This document shows positions 1-9,669 of a DNA stretch of 64,000 nt, in pieces. The stretch lies in the NCBI GenBank assembly GCA_022009855.1, contig CP091727.1:2976001-3040000 (forward strand), in the 5' to 3' direction. Within the stretch, counting starts at the first letter, position 1. The number at the start of each line of letters is the position of its first letter. The notes under the pieces were generated by a model, which had not been told where the DNA came from, made no database searches, and was given only the letters and a program-made list of their open reading frames with translations. The position numbers were made by a program, and so were the translations under genes. This DNA is from Lentisphaeria bacterium (GTDB lineage: Bacteria; Verrucomicrobiota; Lentisphaeria; Victivallales; Victivallaceae).

Positions 1-2
1 AC

Positions 3-218
3 ACACCGGGACATACTGTTTTTCAGATGGGTAAGCGTTATTTTGTCGGTGACATTGTTCATGCCGCTGATCTGCAAATTGCGCATCCGTCCTTTTGCCC
101 CCGTTATGACATGAATCCGCAGGAGGCTGCCGCAAGCCGCAGAAGAGCGTTGGAAGAGTTTTGCGGCGAATGGTTCGGCGCCCACATTACTTATCCCGGA
201 AAGTACCAGAATCCGTAA
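3..218 (+). pseudogene. MBL-fold metallo-hydrolase, C-terminal remnant
   Basis: The frame is already open at the window edge and reads TPGHTVFQMG then VGDIVHAADLQ. The TPGHT motif and the later GD(I/V)H-type metal ligand are typical of the C-terminal half of metallo-beta-lactamase-fold hydrolases. The gene starts outside the window, so substrate and full length cannot be judged. The end (GAHITYPGKYQNP) resembles the usual AAHxPFPG ending of the family but then stops early, about 100 bases before the end of an IS256-type element, so the 3' end may be damaged. It could also be a complete but divergent C-terminus. Family assignment is fairly safe; function is unknown. Confidence 0.6.
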
Positions 219-354
219 GGGGACTTTACAAAGAATGCTTGGCTGGGGCAAATGATTTTCCGTTCATAACACCCAATGTTTCTAACGGAAAAATTACATG
301 TCGTTTAACCAATGCAGGTAGTGTCCGAAGTTTTGCGCACATTTGTTTCTGAGA

Positions 355-419
355 GATTACAGATGCCAAACGCTAGTTGGCGCAGCCAAAGCAACCGACC
401 GACCTGAGAGCTCCGGAGG
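355..419 (+). repeat. 65-bp inverted repeat, left copy
   Basis: This segment matches the reverse complement of 7946-8010 over 65 bases with one mismatch seen by eye. It lies inside the IS256-type end described above. The two copies bracket the AT-rich island with the ABC and AbiE-like systems. The right copy stops 5 bases before the terminal repeat of an IS66 element. Confidence 0.85.
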
Positions 420-455
420 AGCAGGTCGGTTGCGAAGGCGGAGCCTCTCGCCTTT

Positions 456-665
456 TTACCTTATACCGCCTTCGTAAAGTTTGCAAGTATTCATATATTG
501 GCGTGTGCCCCATTTCGTCGTGGAAATATGCCTTAGCCTAGCCCCGACCAGCATCATAGCCGAGTACCAATCCGGAAAGCTGCCAACGACGCGAGTACGG
601 CGACGAATCTCTTTCATAATGCGTTCGAGACCATTATTCGTCCGCAATCGGCTCCAGAGGAACAC
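456..665 (-). pseudogene. IS256/Mutator transposase, C-terminal fragment
   Basis: The minus-strand frame reads LRTNNGLERIMKEIRRRT then RVVGSFPD and SAMMLVGARL. This is the well-known C-terminal block of Mutator/IS256 transposases (TTN.IER.N.EIRRRTRVVG.FP). Only about 70 residues of a protein normally near 400 remain, and the DDE core is missing, so it cannot work. The upstream part is replaced by IS21-like sequence. A matching N-terminal piece of the family is found at 36,717-36,915 on the other strand. Confidence 0.8.
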
Positions 666-766
666 ACAACAGCAATTTTCATTAACAAAGGTTCACCCGT
701 TGATCCGCCCCGTGGAGCAATATAAATATATTACCAAGTCGAAAGAGGTCTTTTATACGGAATGCG

Positions 767-1498
767 ATGATTGAAAAATTGAAGGAACTGCGCTTGCCTG
801 GTATTGCAGAAAATCTTGACATTCGAGTACAAGAAACCAGAAGTAATCAGCTTGATTTCGAGGAGTTCCTTGAAATTTTGATTGATGATGAGCTTGTTAT
901 GAGAGCGAATAAAAAGAAGGAACGGGCTCTAAAGAAAGCAAATTTCAGAAATCTGAAAACGTTGGAAGATTTCAATTGGCAGTTCAATCCCAATATTGAT
1001 CGGGGAATTTTTTATAATCTGGAAACTTGTCAGTTCATCCGTGAGTACCGAGATATTTTGCTCATTGGTCCACCAAGAACAGGAAAGACTCAGTTGGCCC
1101 AAGCTGTCGGTTATGAGGCAATCAAAAGAAACTTTGCTGTCATTTACACCTCAATTTTCGATATGGTCAGAGAATTGCAATTTTCTGAACTAGGTAAAGA
1201 GAATAGTATTTTGAGCAAATATCTGAAATGCGATTTGCTGATCATCGATGATATGGGGCTGAAGAGTTTACCGGATAGAGCTGGAGAATACTTGTTTGAA
1301 ATCATCATGAGACGGTATGAACTTAAAGCCACAATGATGACCAGCAATCGTCCTATTGAAGACTGGGGGAAATTGATTGGTGATATACCTACTGCTGGAG
1401 CAATTCTTGACCGACTTTTGCCGCATACTCTGATTATTCCATTTAAGGGAAAAAGTTATCGACTTAGCAAAAATATGAAAAATGAACCGAAACACTAA
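767..1498 (+). CDS. istB: IstB-like ATPase (IS21 family helper)
   Basis: This 243-residue AAA+ ATPase corresponds to the transposition helper of IS21-type elements, which acts with the transposase IstA. Visible motifs are a Walker A-like GPPRTGKT (Arg where Gly is usual), Walker B LLIIDDMG, and a sensor-like MMTSNRPIEDWG. The N-terminal helical part (KLKELRLPGIAENL) is also typical. Its ATG overlaps by 8 bases the end of an upstream open frame (about 670-774), which may be the last part of istA, but no recognisable IstA catalytic region is present. This is therefore probably an orphan remnant, likely unable to move alone. Length is normal for the family. Confidence 0.85.
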   Translation: MIEKLKELRLPGIAENLDIRVQETRSNQLDFEEFLEILIDDELVMRANKKKERALKKANFRNLKTLEDFNWQFNPNIDRGIFYNLETCQFIREYRDILLIGPPRTGKTQLAQAVGYEAIKRNFAVIYTSIFDMVRELQFSELGKENSILSKYLKCDLLIIDDMGLKSLPDRAGEYLFEIIMRRYELKATMMTSNRPIEDWGKLIGDIPTAGAILDRLLPHTLIIPFKGKSYRLSKNMKNEPKH

Positions 1499-1532
1499 AG
1501 AAGTACCTGACTCAATTGTATCAGGTTCTGCT

Positions 1533-1564
1533 GTTCAGAAGAAGAAAAAATTTTTCTTCTGAAC
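1533..1564 (+). terminator. Hairpin after istB
   Basis: An 11-bp stem (1533-1543 with 1554-1564) encloses an A/T-rich loop 35 bases after the istB stop. A smaller stem (CCTGA/TCAGG, 1505-1524) precedes it. There is no clear T-run after the large stem, so efficiency is uncertain. Confidence 0.45.
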
Positions 1565-1866
1565 TCTTGAAAAGCCATTATAGAAGTAGTTTTTTAAACA
1601 AAACTGGTGGTGCATTTTCAGGTGCCCAGTGACAATTGCACGACAGATGATTGAGAAAAAACTTCTTCCCCTGTAAACATAAGCCATCCGCAAGCTATAA
1701 AGGGAAACGATGCATTTTTCGGCATCATGTGCCCAATATCGCCAATGCAGAATAGAACAATGAAAATCAAGCAAAAAATATTAAAATATATTCTTTTGTA
1801 ACAAAAAATACACCAATAATACAGTTTTACATTTGTAATAAACAAAACAGACGGTATATTCCAGTT
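1565..1866. other. Gene-poor AT-rich spacer
   Basis: I see no convincing gene here. Short hydrophobic frames exist on the minus strand (within 1535-1845) but lack ribosome binding sites and recognisable motifs. The right end must hold the promoter of the HTH gene at 1867. Confidence 0.5.
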
Positions 1867-2082
1867 ATGACACAGAAAACAAACATTAAAACAAGGTTTG
1901 CTGAAATGGATGATCGTTGGCTGTCAATGAAAGAAATTTCCGAGTATCTCGGTGCCCGCCGGGAAACGATTTCTCGCTGGATTGAAACCAAGGATATGCC
2001 CGGACACCGCATTGGACGTAGTTGGAAATTCAAAAAAGAAGAAGTGGATACATGGGTAAAATCTGGTAGGGGCGCTGAATAA
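1867..2082 (+). CDS. Excisionase-like helix-turn-helix protein
   Basis: This 71-residue protein carries a MerR/excisionase-type winged helix: WLSMKEISEYLGARRETI, then the wing HRIGRSWKFKKEEVDTWV. Such small proteins commonly precede N6-adenine methylase or restriction genes, and here the next frame is a broken restriction-type N-terminal domain 3 bases downstream. It may regulate that module or be an orphan DNA-binding protein. It binds DNA by inference from the fold; no target site can be named. Confidence 0.75.
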   Translation: MTQKTNIKTRFAEMDDRWLSMKEISEYLGARRETISRWIETKDMPGHRIGRSWKFKKEEVDTWVKSGRGAE

Positions 2083-2084
2083 TT

Positions 2085-2276
2085 ATGGACGAGCACAGAA
2101 TAATACTCAAAAGAGCGCATAGTTTTTGAGTTCCTTGTAGATTTTGAACGGGAAACAAAACGTGTCGACATTGTAATCTGTGATAAAGACGTTTTCAATG
2201 TTGCCGACATCATTGTGGAAGTGAAGAGGCCCCAAGCAAAAGATAGTCGTGAACAACTGAAAAATTATACTAAATG
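2085..2276 (+). pseudogene. Type I restriction R_N-domain / methylase gene remnant
   Basis: The start MDEHRIILKRAHSF is in one frame. After a frame change at about 2126 it continues EFLVDFERETKRVDIVICDK, then NVADIIVEVKRPQAKDSREQLKNY and a stop. VDIVI...IIVEVKRP is the nuclease-fold core of the type I restriction enzyme R protein N-terminal domain, often fused to N6 methylases. Only about 60 residues remain and the rest of the gene is absent, so this is a true remnant rather than one indel. With the HTH gene upstream it marks a lost restriction/modification-like module. Confidence 0.65.
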
Positions 2277-2304
2277 AAGTTGAATCAACAGGCAAGGAGG
2301 TCAA

Positions 2305-3466
2305 ATGAGCTTAGAAAAACATACTACACCAGCCTCAAATGCCGGGTTCCAATATCAATTTGAACGTGCTCTTTTTAGCTCTTGTGAAAGGACATAATGG
2401 CGATTTTGTGGGAATAGAGACCTTGGATGATATTTCTATCAAGATGTCTAGTGGGGACTTTTTACTTGAACAGAATAAAATATCATTACAAGAAGATACT
2501 GAAATTTTTGGTAATAGATCAAAAAATCTATGGAATACTCTATCCACTTGGATTTCTGCGATTAAAAGTCAAGAAATTGATCTAAACAGGACAATTTTTT
2601 TTCTCGTAACAAATAAAAAGTGTAATTCATCTGTTGTTCTTGAAATATCGCAAGCAAAAACAGACAAAGAAGCTGAGAAATGTATTTCTGTATTAAAAAA
2701 TACAGCAATCTCACCAACTGATTCGTTAAAGCCATTAATGGATAATGTGTTGTCGGCTGATACTCATGATGCATTACGGCAGTTAATCATTAAAATCGAG
2801 CTAATTGAATTATCAGATCCTGCCAGTATATTAGCTGAAATTAAACAATCTCTTCAAATTCCAACGTTTGCTTCGGAGCATATTGACGCTATTGTATTCA
2901 ACCTTGCCGGTTGGTTGCAAAACACCGTGATGCAACTATGGTTCAATAATTCTTCTGCATGGATATCTCATGAAGCCATAACAAATCAGATATTTTCCAT
3001 TGTTGCTTCGCTCAAACGGAACACTTCTCGTGAAAGATTAAAGCATCTAATTACTCTAAATCCGGCAGATATTGCCTCTCAAAAAGGCGCAACATTTGTA
3101 AAACAGTTATATTTGATTTCTGATGAAAATGATCTAGTAGAAGAGGCTATTGAAAATTACTTATGTTGCAAAAGCGAGAAGGCAAGACTATCTCTTGAAG
3201 GGGAAATAACAAATAATGACTGGATTGATTTTGATAATCAAATACTAACTCGTTGGAAAAATGGGAAGAGAAGGATTATTGCTTCCGAAAGTAATAAATC
3301 AGAAAAAGAACAAGGGCTGTTAATTTTTACAGATATTTCTGATTTTAAAGCAGATTTAGCAGGAGTACCCACTAACCAACTATACTTATCCCAAGGAACA
3401 CTGCATCGCATGGCAGATGAAAAGTCTGTTGGCTGGCATCCTCATTATAAAGAATTGCTGAAATAA
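2305..3466 (+). CDS. ABC three-component system, first protein (nuclease-like N-terminus)
   Basis: Start chosen at 2305 (ATG after AAGGAGG), reading MSLEKHTTPASNAGFQYQFE. A frameshift at the T5 run 2372-2376 leads to GIETLDDISIK and LLEQNKISLQ; removing one T gives a continuous protein of about 386 residues. The order GFxYQ, then E-x-x-DD, then Q-x-K resembles the Cap4/DUF4297-type PD-(D/E)XK nuclease core used in defence systems, so the N-terminal third may be a nuclease effector (inference). The rest is helical with no motif I recognise. It is first of three tightly packed genes ending in a DUF3732 ATPase, which supports the ABC three-component (ABC-3C) assignment. Confidence 0.6.
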
Positions 3467-3470
3467 AGAG

Positions 3471-3959
3471 GTGGATATGGATTGTTTATTTGAACAAAAT
3501 GTTTCTCAAAATACAGCATTAGCTATGGAGCTTTTGCATGTGACGATTATCGAATATTATAGAGAGAGCAAAGGAATTACTGGCTTGAAATTCCCATTGG
3601 TATTTTTAGTTCTGCCAATGGTGTTTCAGCGACGTATTACAGATTCTATATGCAATAAACAAAAACCGGGAAGTATTTATAAAGCATTAACAGAGAATCG
3701 AGAAATTCCTGTAGGGCTTCAGCATAGAATGGAAAATTTGTATGAAAAAACAATGCAAGCAATTTCTATGGGGATAAGTACAGGATTATTTGCATTGGAT
3801 TATCAGACCGGAGAGCTTTTTCCAAAACGTAAATCAGTTCTAAGCAATGGTCGCAATGATGATATCAAGCGTATGTTTGGCGCAGCAAAACGCTTGGGGC
3901 AAACGTTTCAAGAATTGACCATAGAGGAAATTTCACAAACATTAAAGGTGGTGTTCTAA
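3471..3959 (+). CDS. ABC three-component system, middle component
   Basis: This 162-residue, mainly helical protein begins 4 bases after the preceding stop and overlaps the ATPase start by one base (TAATG). Position, size and features such as FPLVFLVLPMVFQ and a late RMFGAAKRLGQTF are what I expect of the 'middle component' in ABC-3C systems, where a small protein links effector and ATPase. No catalytic motif is visible. Assignment rests on gene order more than on sequence. Its stop and the next start are translationally coupled. Confidence 0.65.
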   Translation: MDMDCLFEQNVSQNTALAMELLHVTIIEYYRESKGITGLKFPLVFLVLPMVFQRRITDSICNKQKPGSIYKALTENREIPVGLQHRMENLYEKTMQAISMGISTGLFALDYQTGELFPKRKSVLSNGRNDDIKRMFGAAKRLGQTFQELTIEEISQTLKVVF

Positions 3960-5978
3960 TGAATCTAAACATCTTGAAAATAATACTTTGGCCGAAAGAT
4001 ACATCCTTGAAACCTCGTGAAATAGATTTTCTTCCAGGAAAAATTAATATCATCACGGGAGAGAGTGGAACGGGAAAGTCCTCTCTTACTGCAATCATTG
4101 ATTATTGTCTCGGTAGCGGAAAATGTTCTATTCCAGTTGGGATAATTAGAGATATGACCTTATGGTATGGTGTTCTGCTTAAGTTAGATCAAACGGAATT
4201 ATTATTGGCACGCCAAGATCCCGGCATTCAACAATCAACCGACATAATGTATTGGCAGCAAGGTAATGATTTGGAAATACCTGCTGTTATTTTAGGAAAA
4301 AACATAAACCGGAATAACGTTGTAAACTTTTTTAATCAATTAAGCGGTTTACCTGAAGAAGCCATAGATGATTCTTCATGGGGAAACGCAGCCCCAAGTT
4401 TTAGGGATATGGCTGCATTTAATTTCCAGCCTCAACATATTATAGCAAATCCTTACACGCTATTTTTCAAAGCAGATACAACTGAGCACAGAGAAAAACT
4501 GAAAGTTGTATTTCCACTAGTTATTGGTGCGATGACCAGTGAAATGATTTTGTTGCAAAAAGAGTTAAAAGATCTAGACAAACAGCTGTCAGATATTCAA
4601 ACCACTATCGAAGTAAAGCAAAAGGCAACTGAAACTTGGTTAGCTAATGTAGAAGCATATTATGTTCAAGCACAAGGATTAGGTATTGTTGAAAATCCTA
4701 TAAATAACCGTTCTGGTTGGCAGGTTAGTAATTATATTGACGAACTTATAAAAATTTTCTCTAAGATAAAATCATCTAATCGCCCACAAATTGCATCTGG
4801 ACTTAGTGAAAAATATACACAAGAACTTCAAGCAATTATTTCACGCGAAGATGTATTATCTCAGGAAATTGGAACCTTAAAACGTAGATTACTTCAAGTA
4901 TCACGTCTCAGTAGAACTCTTGATTCCTACGATAAGTCTCTGAAGCAACAAGATGATAGATTATCCTCAGTTGGCTGGTTAAAAACAAATCTTCAGGACA
5001 CAACCACTTGTCCAATTTGTTCTGCAAAACATGAAACTGTTATTGCAAATATACAAGCCTTGTATGATATAGCAGAGGAATTTTCTCTAATTACTGCTAC
5101 TGTTGCCCAAATGCCATCCAAGCTAGATAGTGAATACTTGACTATCAAGGATGAGTTAATGTCTAAAGAGTCTGAATTATCAGAAGTAATAAATCAAAGA
5201 GGACAAATAGAATCTATTGCCCTGGAACAGGCAAAATATCGTCAACACGAAAAACAAATATATATGTTTGCTGGAAAAATAGAGCAAGCTCTTGCAAATA
5301 TTGATCAAACTAACGATATTGCTTTGCTATCAAAACGTGATTCTTTGCAAAAAAAGAATTGCGGAAATAAAAACGATATTGAATCCCGTTGTCTTGAAAA
5401 AACGTAAAGAAGATGCAATTAGCGCAATATCTGCACTTATCAAAAAATATGCATCAAAATTACAACTTGAACATGCGACAGAGAATGTTTGGCTCAATAT
5501 CAAAGACTTAACAGTAGAATTCAAAAAATCCAATGGTCGTACAGATTATTTATGGGAAGTTGGAAGCGGTCAAAATTGGGTAGGGTATCATATAGCAACG
5601 CTACTAGCAATTCACGAATATATAACTTCTCTTTCAAATAATCCTGTGCCTCTATTCGTTTTAATGGATCAGCCAAGTCAGGTGTACTTCCCTGAAACAT
5701 CATGGGAAAGTATTTCAGAGCCTCCTAAAAGCTCAAGCGGAAAAGATTTATCTGCAGATATAACAGGAGTACAACGTATCTTTTCAGTTATTTCAGACTT
5801 TTTAGAGCGTCAAGGAAGCCAATTTCAGATTATTATTACAGAACATGCAGGCGAAATAACCTGGAAAAATGCTAAAAATATTAACGTCATTGGTAATTGG
5901 CGCCAAGGAAAAGATGATTTTCTTATTCCCAAAGAGTGGTTTGCAACTTCCTCCGATGTTAATCAGACGGAGTCCTGA
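3959..5978 (+). CDS. DUF3732 SMC/Rad50-like ATPase of ABC three-component system
   Basis: The N-terminus has Walker A ITGESGTGKSSLT followed by IIDYCLGSGKCSIP. A long coiled-coil middle carries a zinc-hook-like TTCPICSAKHE near residue 350. The C-terminal half has GSGQNWVGYHIA and Walker B FVLMDQPSQVYFPE, then IITEHAGE. This is the DUF3732 layout. The frame breaks at the A7 run 5349-5355; removing one A joins both halves into about 673 residues. Family members are predicted ATPases of nucleoprotein/defence complexes. Here it probably powers or senses for the two upstream proteins, and the operon is likely one transcript. Substrate is unknown. Confidence 0.8.
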
Positions 5979-5980
5979 TT

Positions 5981-6742
5981 ATGCATAAATGTAATTTACA
6001 AAGACTAGTTCTTGCTGAATTTGCCAAGCAACACTATGTAGCCAAAGCAGATTTTGATTTGTTGTGTCGCAGGGAAAAAATCCGAATAGCAGCGGAAACG
6101 ATAAACCGTTATTTTGTCGAATGGCGGAGTAAAGGTTTGATTTTCTCTGCCGGACGTGGGTGGTATTCTGATTTGCAGGATGAATTTGTGCTTTACACAA
6201 AGCCGTTAACGGAATTGAACTCATTTCTGAAAAAGGAGTTTCCGCTTCTGGATTTTGTCTGCTGGTCAACATGTCAACTGACTTCATATTATCACAATTT
6301 GCCAGGTAAATTCCATACTTTTATTTATGTTGACCGCTATGCCATGCAGGAAGTTGCTGCAGCACTTCAGAAAGAATATCAGGCTTCTGCGGTATTGGCA
6401 AAGCCGAGGAAACAGGAAGCCGCAAACTTTTCTCCCAAAGAAAATAACTTCATAATTCGCCCGATTACTTACGATGACCGGAAAAATGCGGCTGATCCTT
6501 GCCTGTATATTGAAAATATTCTTGTTGACCTTGCCATAGAGGCGGAAAAGCTTTCGCTCATGGATGAGACGGAATATGCCGGTATTCTGGATAATATAGC
6601 GACATCGGGCAGAATTAAACCCGGAATTATTGCCAGGCGTATGACAAGACGTAAGACAAAGTCCGGATATGCGGATATATTACGAGATTATTTTAACTTT
6701 GAGTATAGAAATCCATCAATGTCAACTTTTTTAAAAAGGTGA
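5981..6742 (+). CDS. AbiEi-like antitoxin / DUF6577-type protein
   Basis: This 253-residue protein starts 2 bases after the ATPase stop. The N-terminal 60 residues look like a winged helix (AETINRYFVEWRSKGLIF), and the body (DFVCWSTCQLTSYYHN, then PCLYIENILVDLAIEAEKL) resembles the antitoxin-side partner found before AbiEii nucleotidyltransferases. In type IV AbiE systems such a protein represses the operon and counters the toxin without direct binding. The toxin gene follows 31 bases downstream. No frameshift is visible. Confidence 0.7.
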   Translation: MHKCNLQRLVLAEFAKQHYVAKADFDLLCRREKIRIAAETINRYFVEWRSKGLIFSAGRGWYSDLQDEFVLYTKPLTELNSFLKKEFPLLDFVCWSTCQLTSYYHNLPGKFHTFIYVDRYAMQEVAAALQKEYQASAVLAKPRKQEAANFSPKENNFIIRPITYDDRKNAADPCLYIENILVDLAIEAEKLSLMDETEYAGILDNIATSGRIKPGIIARRMTRRKTKSGYADILRDYFNFEYRNPSMSTFLKR

Positions 6743-6773
6743 CATTAGTGGATTGCAAAAATAGAGAATAGCA

Positions 6774-7890
6774 ATGATTAATCTGAAATCTGTAACGAAA
6801 GAACATATCCTTGCCCAGAGCAAACTGATTGGAATTCAAGATCCGGCGGTTCTGGAACGGACAATACACGCATTTATTCTTCTGGAACGGCTTACACTCT
6901 CCCACATGGACTTTTTTGTTCAAGGGTGGTACGGCTTTGATGCTTCTCCTGAAAAAGCCGCAGAGGGTATCGGTCGATATTGACATAATTTGCACAATTC
7001 CCAAAGCGAAGTTTGAAGAAACCATACGGGAATGGGTGCGGCATCCACCCTTCACCCGCTGGGAAGCTGATGAACGGGAATCTGATCGGGAACCTCCGAC
7101 GCGCCGACATTACAAATTATTCTATAATGCTGAATTTGGCGGATTGCGTTCGTCTTACATTCTGCTCGACGTAGTGGAGGAAGAGTGTGGAATTATGCCT
7201 GAACATATGCAGATAAAGGATATAGACTGTTCATTCCTTGCCTTAGAAGGAAGTGCGTCCAAAGTAAAAGTTCCGACTGTTGATGCCATTCTTGCAGATA
7301 AATTGACCGCATTTGCACCGAATACAACTGGCGTGCATTTTAATAATCCCCGATTGTTGGAAGATTCCTCGCATCAGGTATTCAAACAGCTTTTTGACAT
7401 TGCCCAGCTTTTCGATGCAATGACAGATTTCTCGGTCATCCACAAAACCTACTTTGCGGTGGTAGAAAAAGAAGCATTTTACAAGAAAGTTAAAAATATT
7501 CCGCAATCCGTTCTCTGCGATACATTGCAGACTGCTTTTGATATTTGTACCTTTGATGTTCGCCGTCAAAAGTTGGAACCGGAATATGAAAAACATCTCA
7601 CCGGGGGGATTGCAAAAATGGCTTCCGATTTGATTTCTGGAACAACATTTTCTATTCCGGAAGCTAAACTTGCAGCAAGCAAAGCCGCATATTTGGCAAC
7701 ATGTCTGCTCACAAATCAGGAACGCCTGCAAAAATTCTCTTTAACAGATGATTTAATCGCTCTCCTGAAAGCCAATCGTTTTCAAAAGCAATGGGGAATC
7801 CTTGACCGTCTGAAAGGAAATGTCGAAACTTACTGGTATTGGTATGAGATTATGAAACTCTTGTCAGAGCCAGAAAAGCTTCTGCAATAG
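6774..7890 (+). CDS. AbiEii/AbiGii-family nucleotidyltransferase toxin
   Basis: This is a DNA polymerase-beta-fold nucleotidyltransferase. The core FKGGTALMLLLKKPQRVSVD with the metal-binding D-I-D is intact if one T is removed from the T6 run at 6912-6917, where the frame shifts. Joined length is about 371 residues. Downstream conserved features include ADKLTAFAPNTTG and FDIAQLFDAM. The family includes abortive-infection toxins that modify tRNA or other substrates; here the substrate is unknown. It forms a pair with the gene at 5981 and closes the defence-like island just before the right inverted repeat. Confidence 0.8.
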
Positions 7891-7945
7891 CTGTGTATGC
7901 CCAGTGGGCTCCATCTAGAAATCCTCAAAAAATGAGATCCCCTTG

Positions 7946-8010
7946 CCTCCGGAGCTCTCAGGTCGGTCGGTTGCTTCGGCTGCGCCAACTAGCGTTTGGC
8001 ATCTGTAATC
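7946..8010 (-). repeat. 65-bp inverted repeat, right copy
   Basis: Reverse-complement copy of 355-419 with one mismatch. Homology ends at 8010, five bases before the left terminal repeat of the IS66 element, so the rest of this IS256-type end may have been removed when IS66 or a deletion arrived. Confidence 0.85.
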
Positions 8011-8146
8011 AGTCGGTAAGCGCCCAGCGAGCCCCATGGAGGATCAAGGGGAGATTTTTTGAAGGGGAAATTGCCAAAAGATGAATGCCGTCGGGCTATG
8101 ATGACCGCCCGACGGCATTTCCCTCTTCATAATAATGAGCCCGAGC

Positions 8147-9629
8147 TCATTGACTACTTTGTTTCGCCCCTGGGATCAGCGAATCAATCTGTCCTGCCGG
8201 AGTGGAATTCAAACGAGGCAGAACGTCTTCGAGCCACTTGCGAAAGCAGATGCCGTTCGCTTTGCATGTCGCGGCGAACGAATACAGGATAGCGAGACGC
8301 TGTCCGCCTGCCTCACTTCCGGCAAAAGGCAATTCTTTCGGATGATCGCAATCCCCCGGTTGAGCCGTTCGGCCGGATTGTTGTCGATGTTTAATCGGGC
8401 ATCTTTCAGGAATTTCTTGAGTTCTTCTTCAATGTTCAACGCATAAGAGACGGCTTGCGCAACCGGAGATGACGGACGTTCCGACTCTTTGAGAGCTCGG
8501 CACTGTTCAAAAAAATCCCGGACGAACTTCTGTGATTGCCGGCGTGCCTCCTTGCGCGCATGAAAGAGAGCGGTATCCGTTCCCTTTTTTCTGCCCGCTC
8601 TTTTGCCACACGCTCAATCCGGTACAGGGCTTGTATCAGTTTCAGCGGAGCCTCTGCTTTCGTATATCCTCTTTCAACAGCTTGCAGAAAACGTCTGCGG
8701 ACATGAGCCCAGCAACAGGCAACCTCGCAGTCCAGTTTTTCATAGGCCACGTAAGAGTCTCTGATGATTGTTCCGGAGTAATCTCCGAGCAGACTTTCTG
8801 CAACATCCGGGACCGGGACGGCGAAAAGTGATAAGCTGTCATCGGCGGACCGACTCCCGTCAATCGGCACCACAAATACGCTTGCTTACACTTCTTTGCT
8901 CCCTTGGCCATCAATTTGATGAATGTTTCGTCCGCATGGAGGATATCGCATTGCATAATCCGGTCGACCATCCGCTCATAAAGGGGCTGCAAAGCGTCTG
9001 CCGTACGTTTGTAGAGATCTTCCAGCGTAGACGGAGCCACCGGAAGTCTCTCGTTGCCGAACATCCGCGCCTGACGTTCCAGGGGATGGCATTCTCCACT
9101 TTATCCGCAACAACTTTGGCAATGAAAGAGGCGTCATAACGGGTTCTGCCGCTGACTGAATCAAACACATCCCCGGGGCGGGAGCCGTAACAACACCGCG
9201 CAGCGTGTCCGAGGGATCGGCATATTTGGCGCGTTTGAAATGAATCACATACAACCCGGTTCGATAAACGATCCGTTCGCTTTCTTCATAACCGATCAGC
9301 ACCATTCCCAGACGCTCTTCTTCTGGAACATCGATCACGCGTTCTTCCCGCGGCAGGTCGGCGGGAATCTCGGAAAGTTCGTTCGGCTGACGGACTTTCC
9401 GTTCATGTTCGGATACGGTAGCTGTTTGAACTTCTTTCGATGGTTCTGGAGATTCCTCTTCGGGAAAAAGCGATGGGGTGTTATCCTCTGGAATATAATG
9501 TTCCGTTTTGGAACCGAACATCTGGCGTTTGAACCATGCCAGCTCATTGCTGAGTTTTTCGATTTCCTCAGCTTGCTCCCGAATAAATTGCCGGGCTTCG
9601 TCAAATGTTGTAACTTCCGGTAATACCAT
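8147..9629 (-). pseudogene. tnpC: IS66 TnpC transposase (several frameshifts)
   Basis: Reading across frames gives an N-terminal leucine-rich region and FKRQMFGSKTEHY, a DDE core with DILHADETFIKL and IIRDSYVAYEKLD, then NNPAERLNRGIAIIRKNCL, FAGSEAGGQRLAILYS. These are IS66 transposase hallmarks and the length (about 490 residues) is normal. At least five frame changes occur. One, in the T4 run about 8329, is repaired by adding one T. As written the protein cannot be made; whether this reflects decay or sequence errors is unclear. Confidence 0.85.
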
Positions 9630-9669
9630 AATGAAAATATACCGGAAACTTCCTCAAATTCAAGCGCTG

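Larger units (their letters stand above)
318..668 (-). mobile_element. IS256-type (Mutator) element remnant, left end
   Basis: A terminal-repeat-like sequence (tgtccgaagttttgcgcac, from about 321) precedes a fragment of Mutator-type transposase on the minus strand. The same end sequence in a slightly different version occurs near 36,605 beside the 5' part of a related transposase, which supports its being the element's terminus. Between terminus and transposase stop lies a hairpin (391-400 with 424-433), plausibly the transposase terminator. The element is cut at about 668, where IS21-type sequence begins. Boundaries are approximate. Confidence 0.6.

Noticed and set aside
1535..1845. Hydrophobic minus-strand frames between istB and the HTH gene
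   Set aside because: No ribosome site and overlapping alternatives in an AT-rich, low-complexity stretch; probably chance.
5349..5355. Programmed frameshifting in the ABC ATPase gene
   Set aside because: An A7 run could support slippage, but the same type of shift occurs in many unrelated genes of the window, so a sequence indel is more likely.
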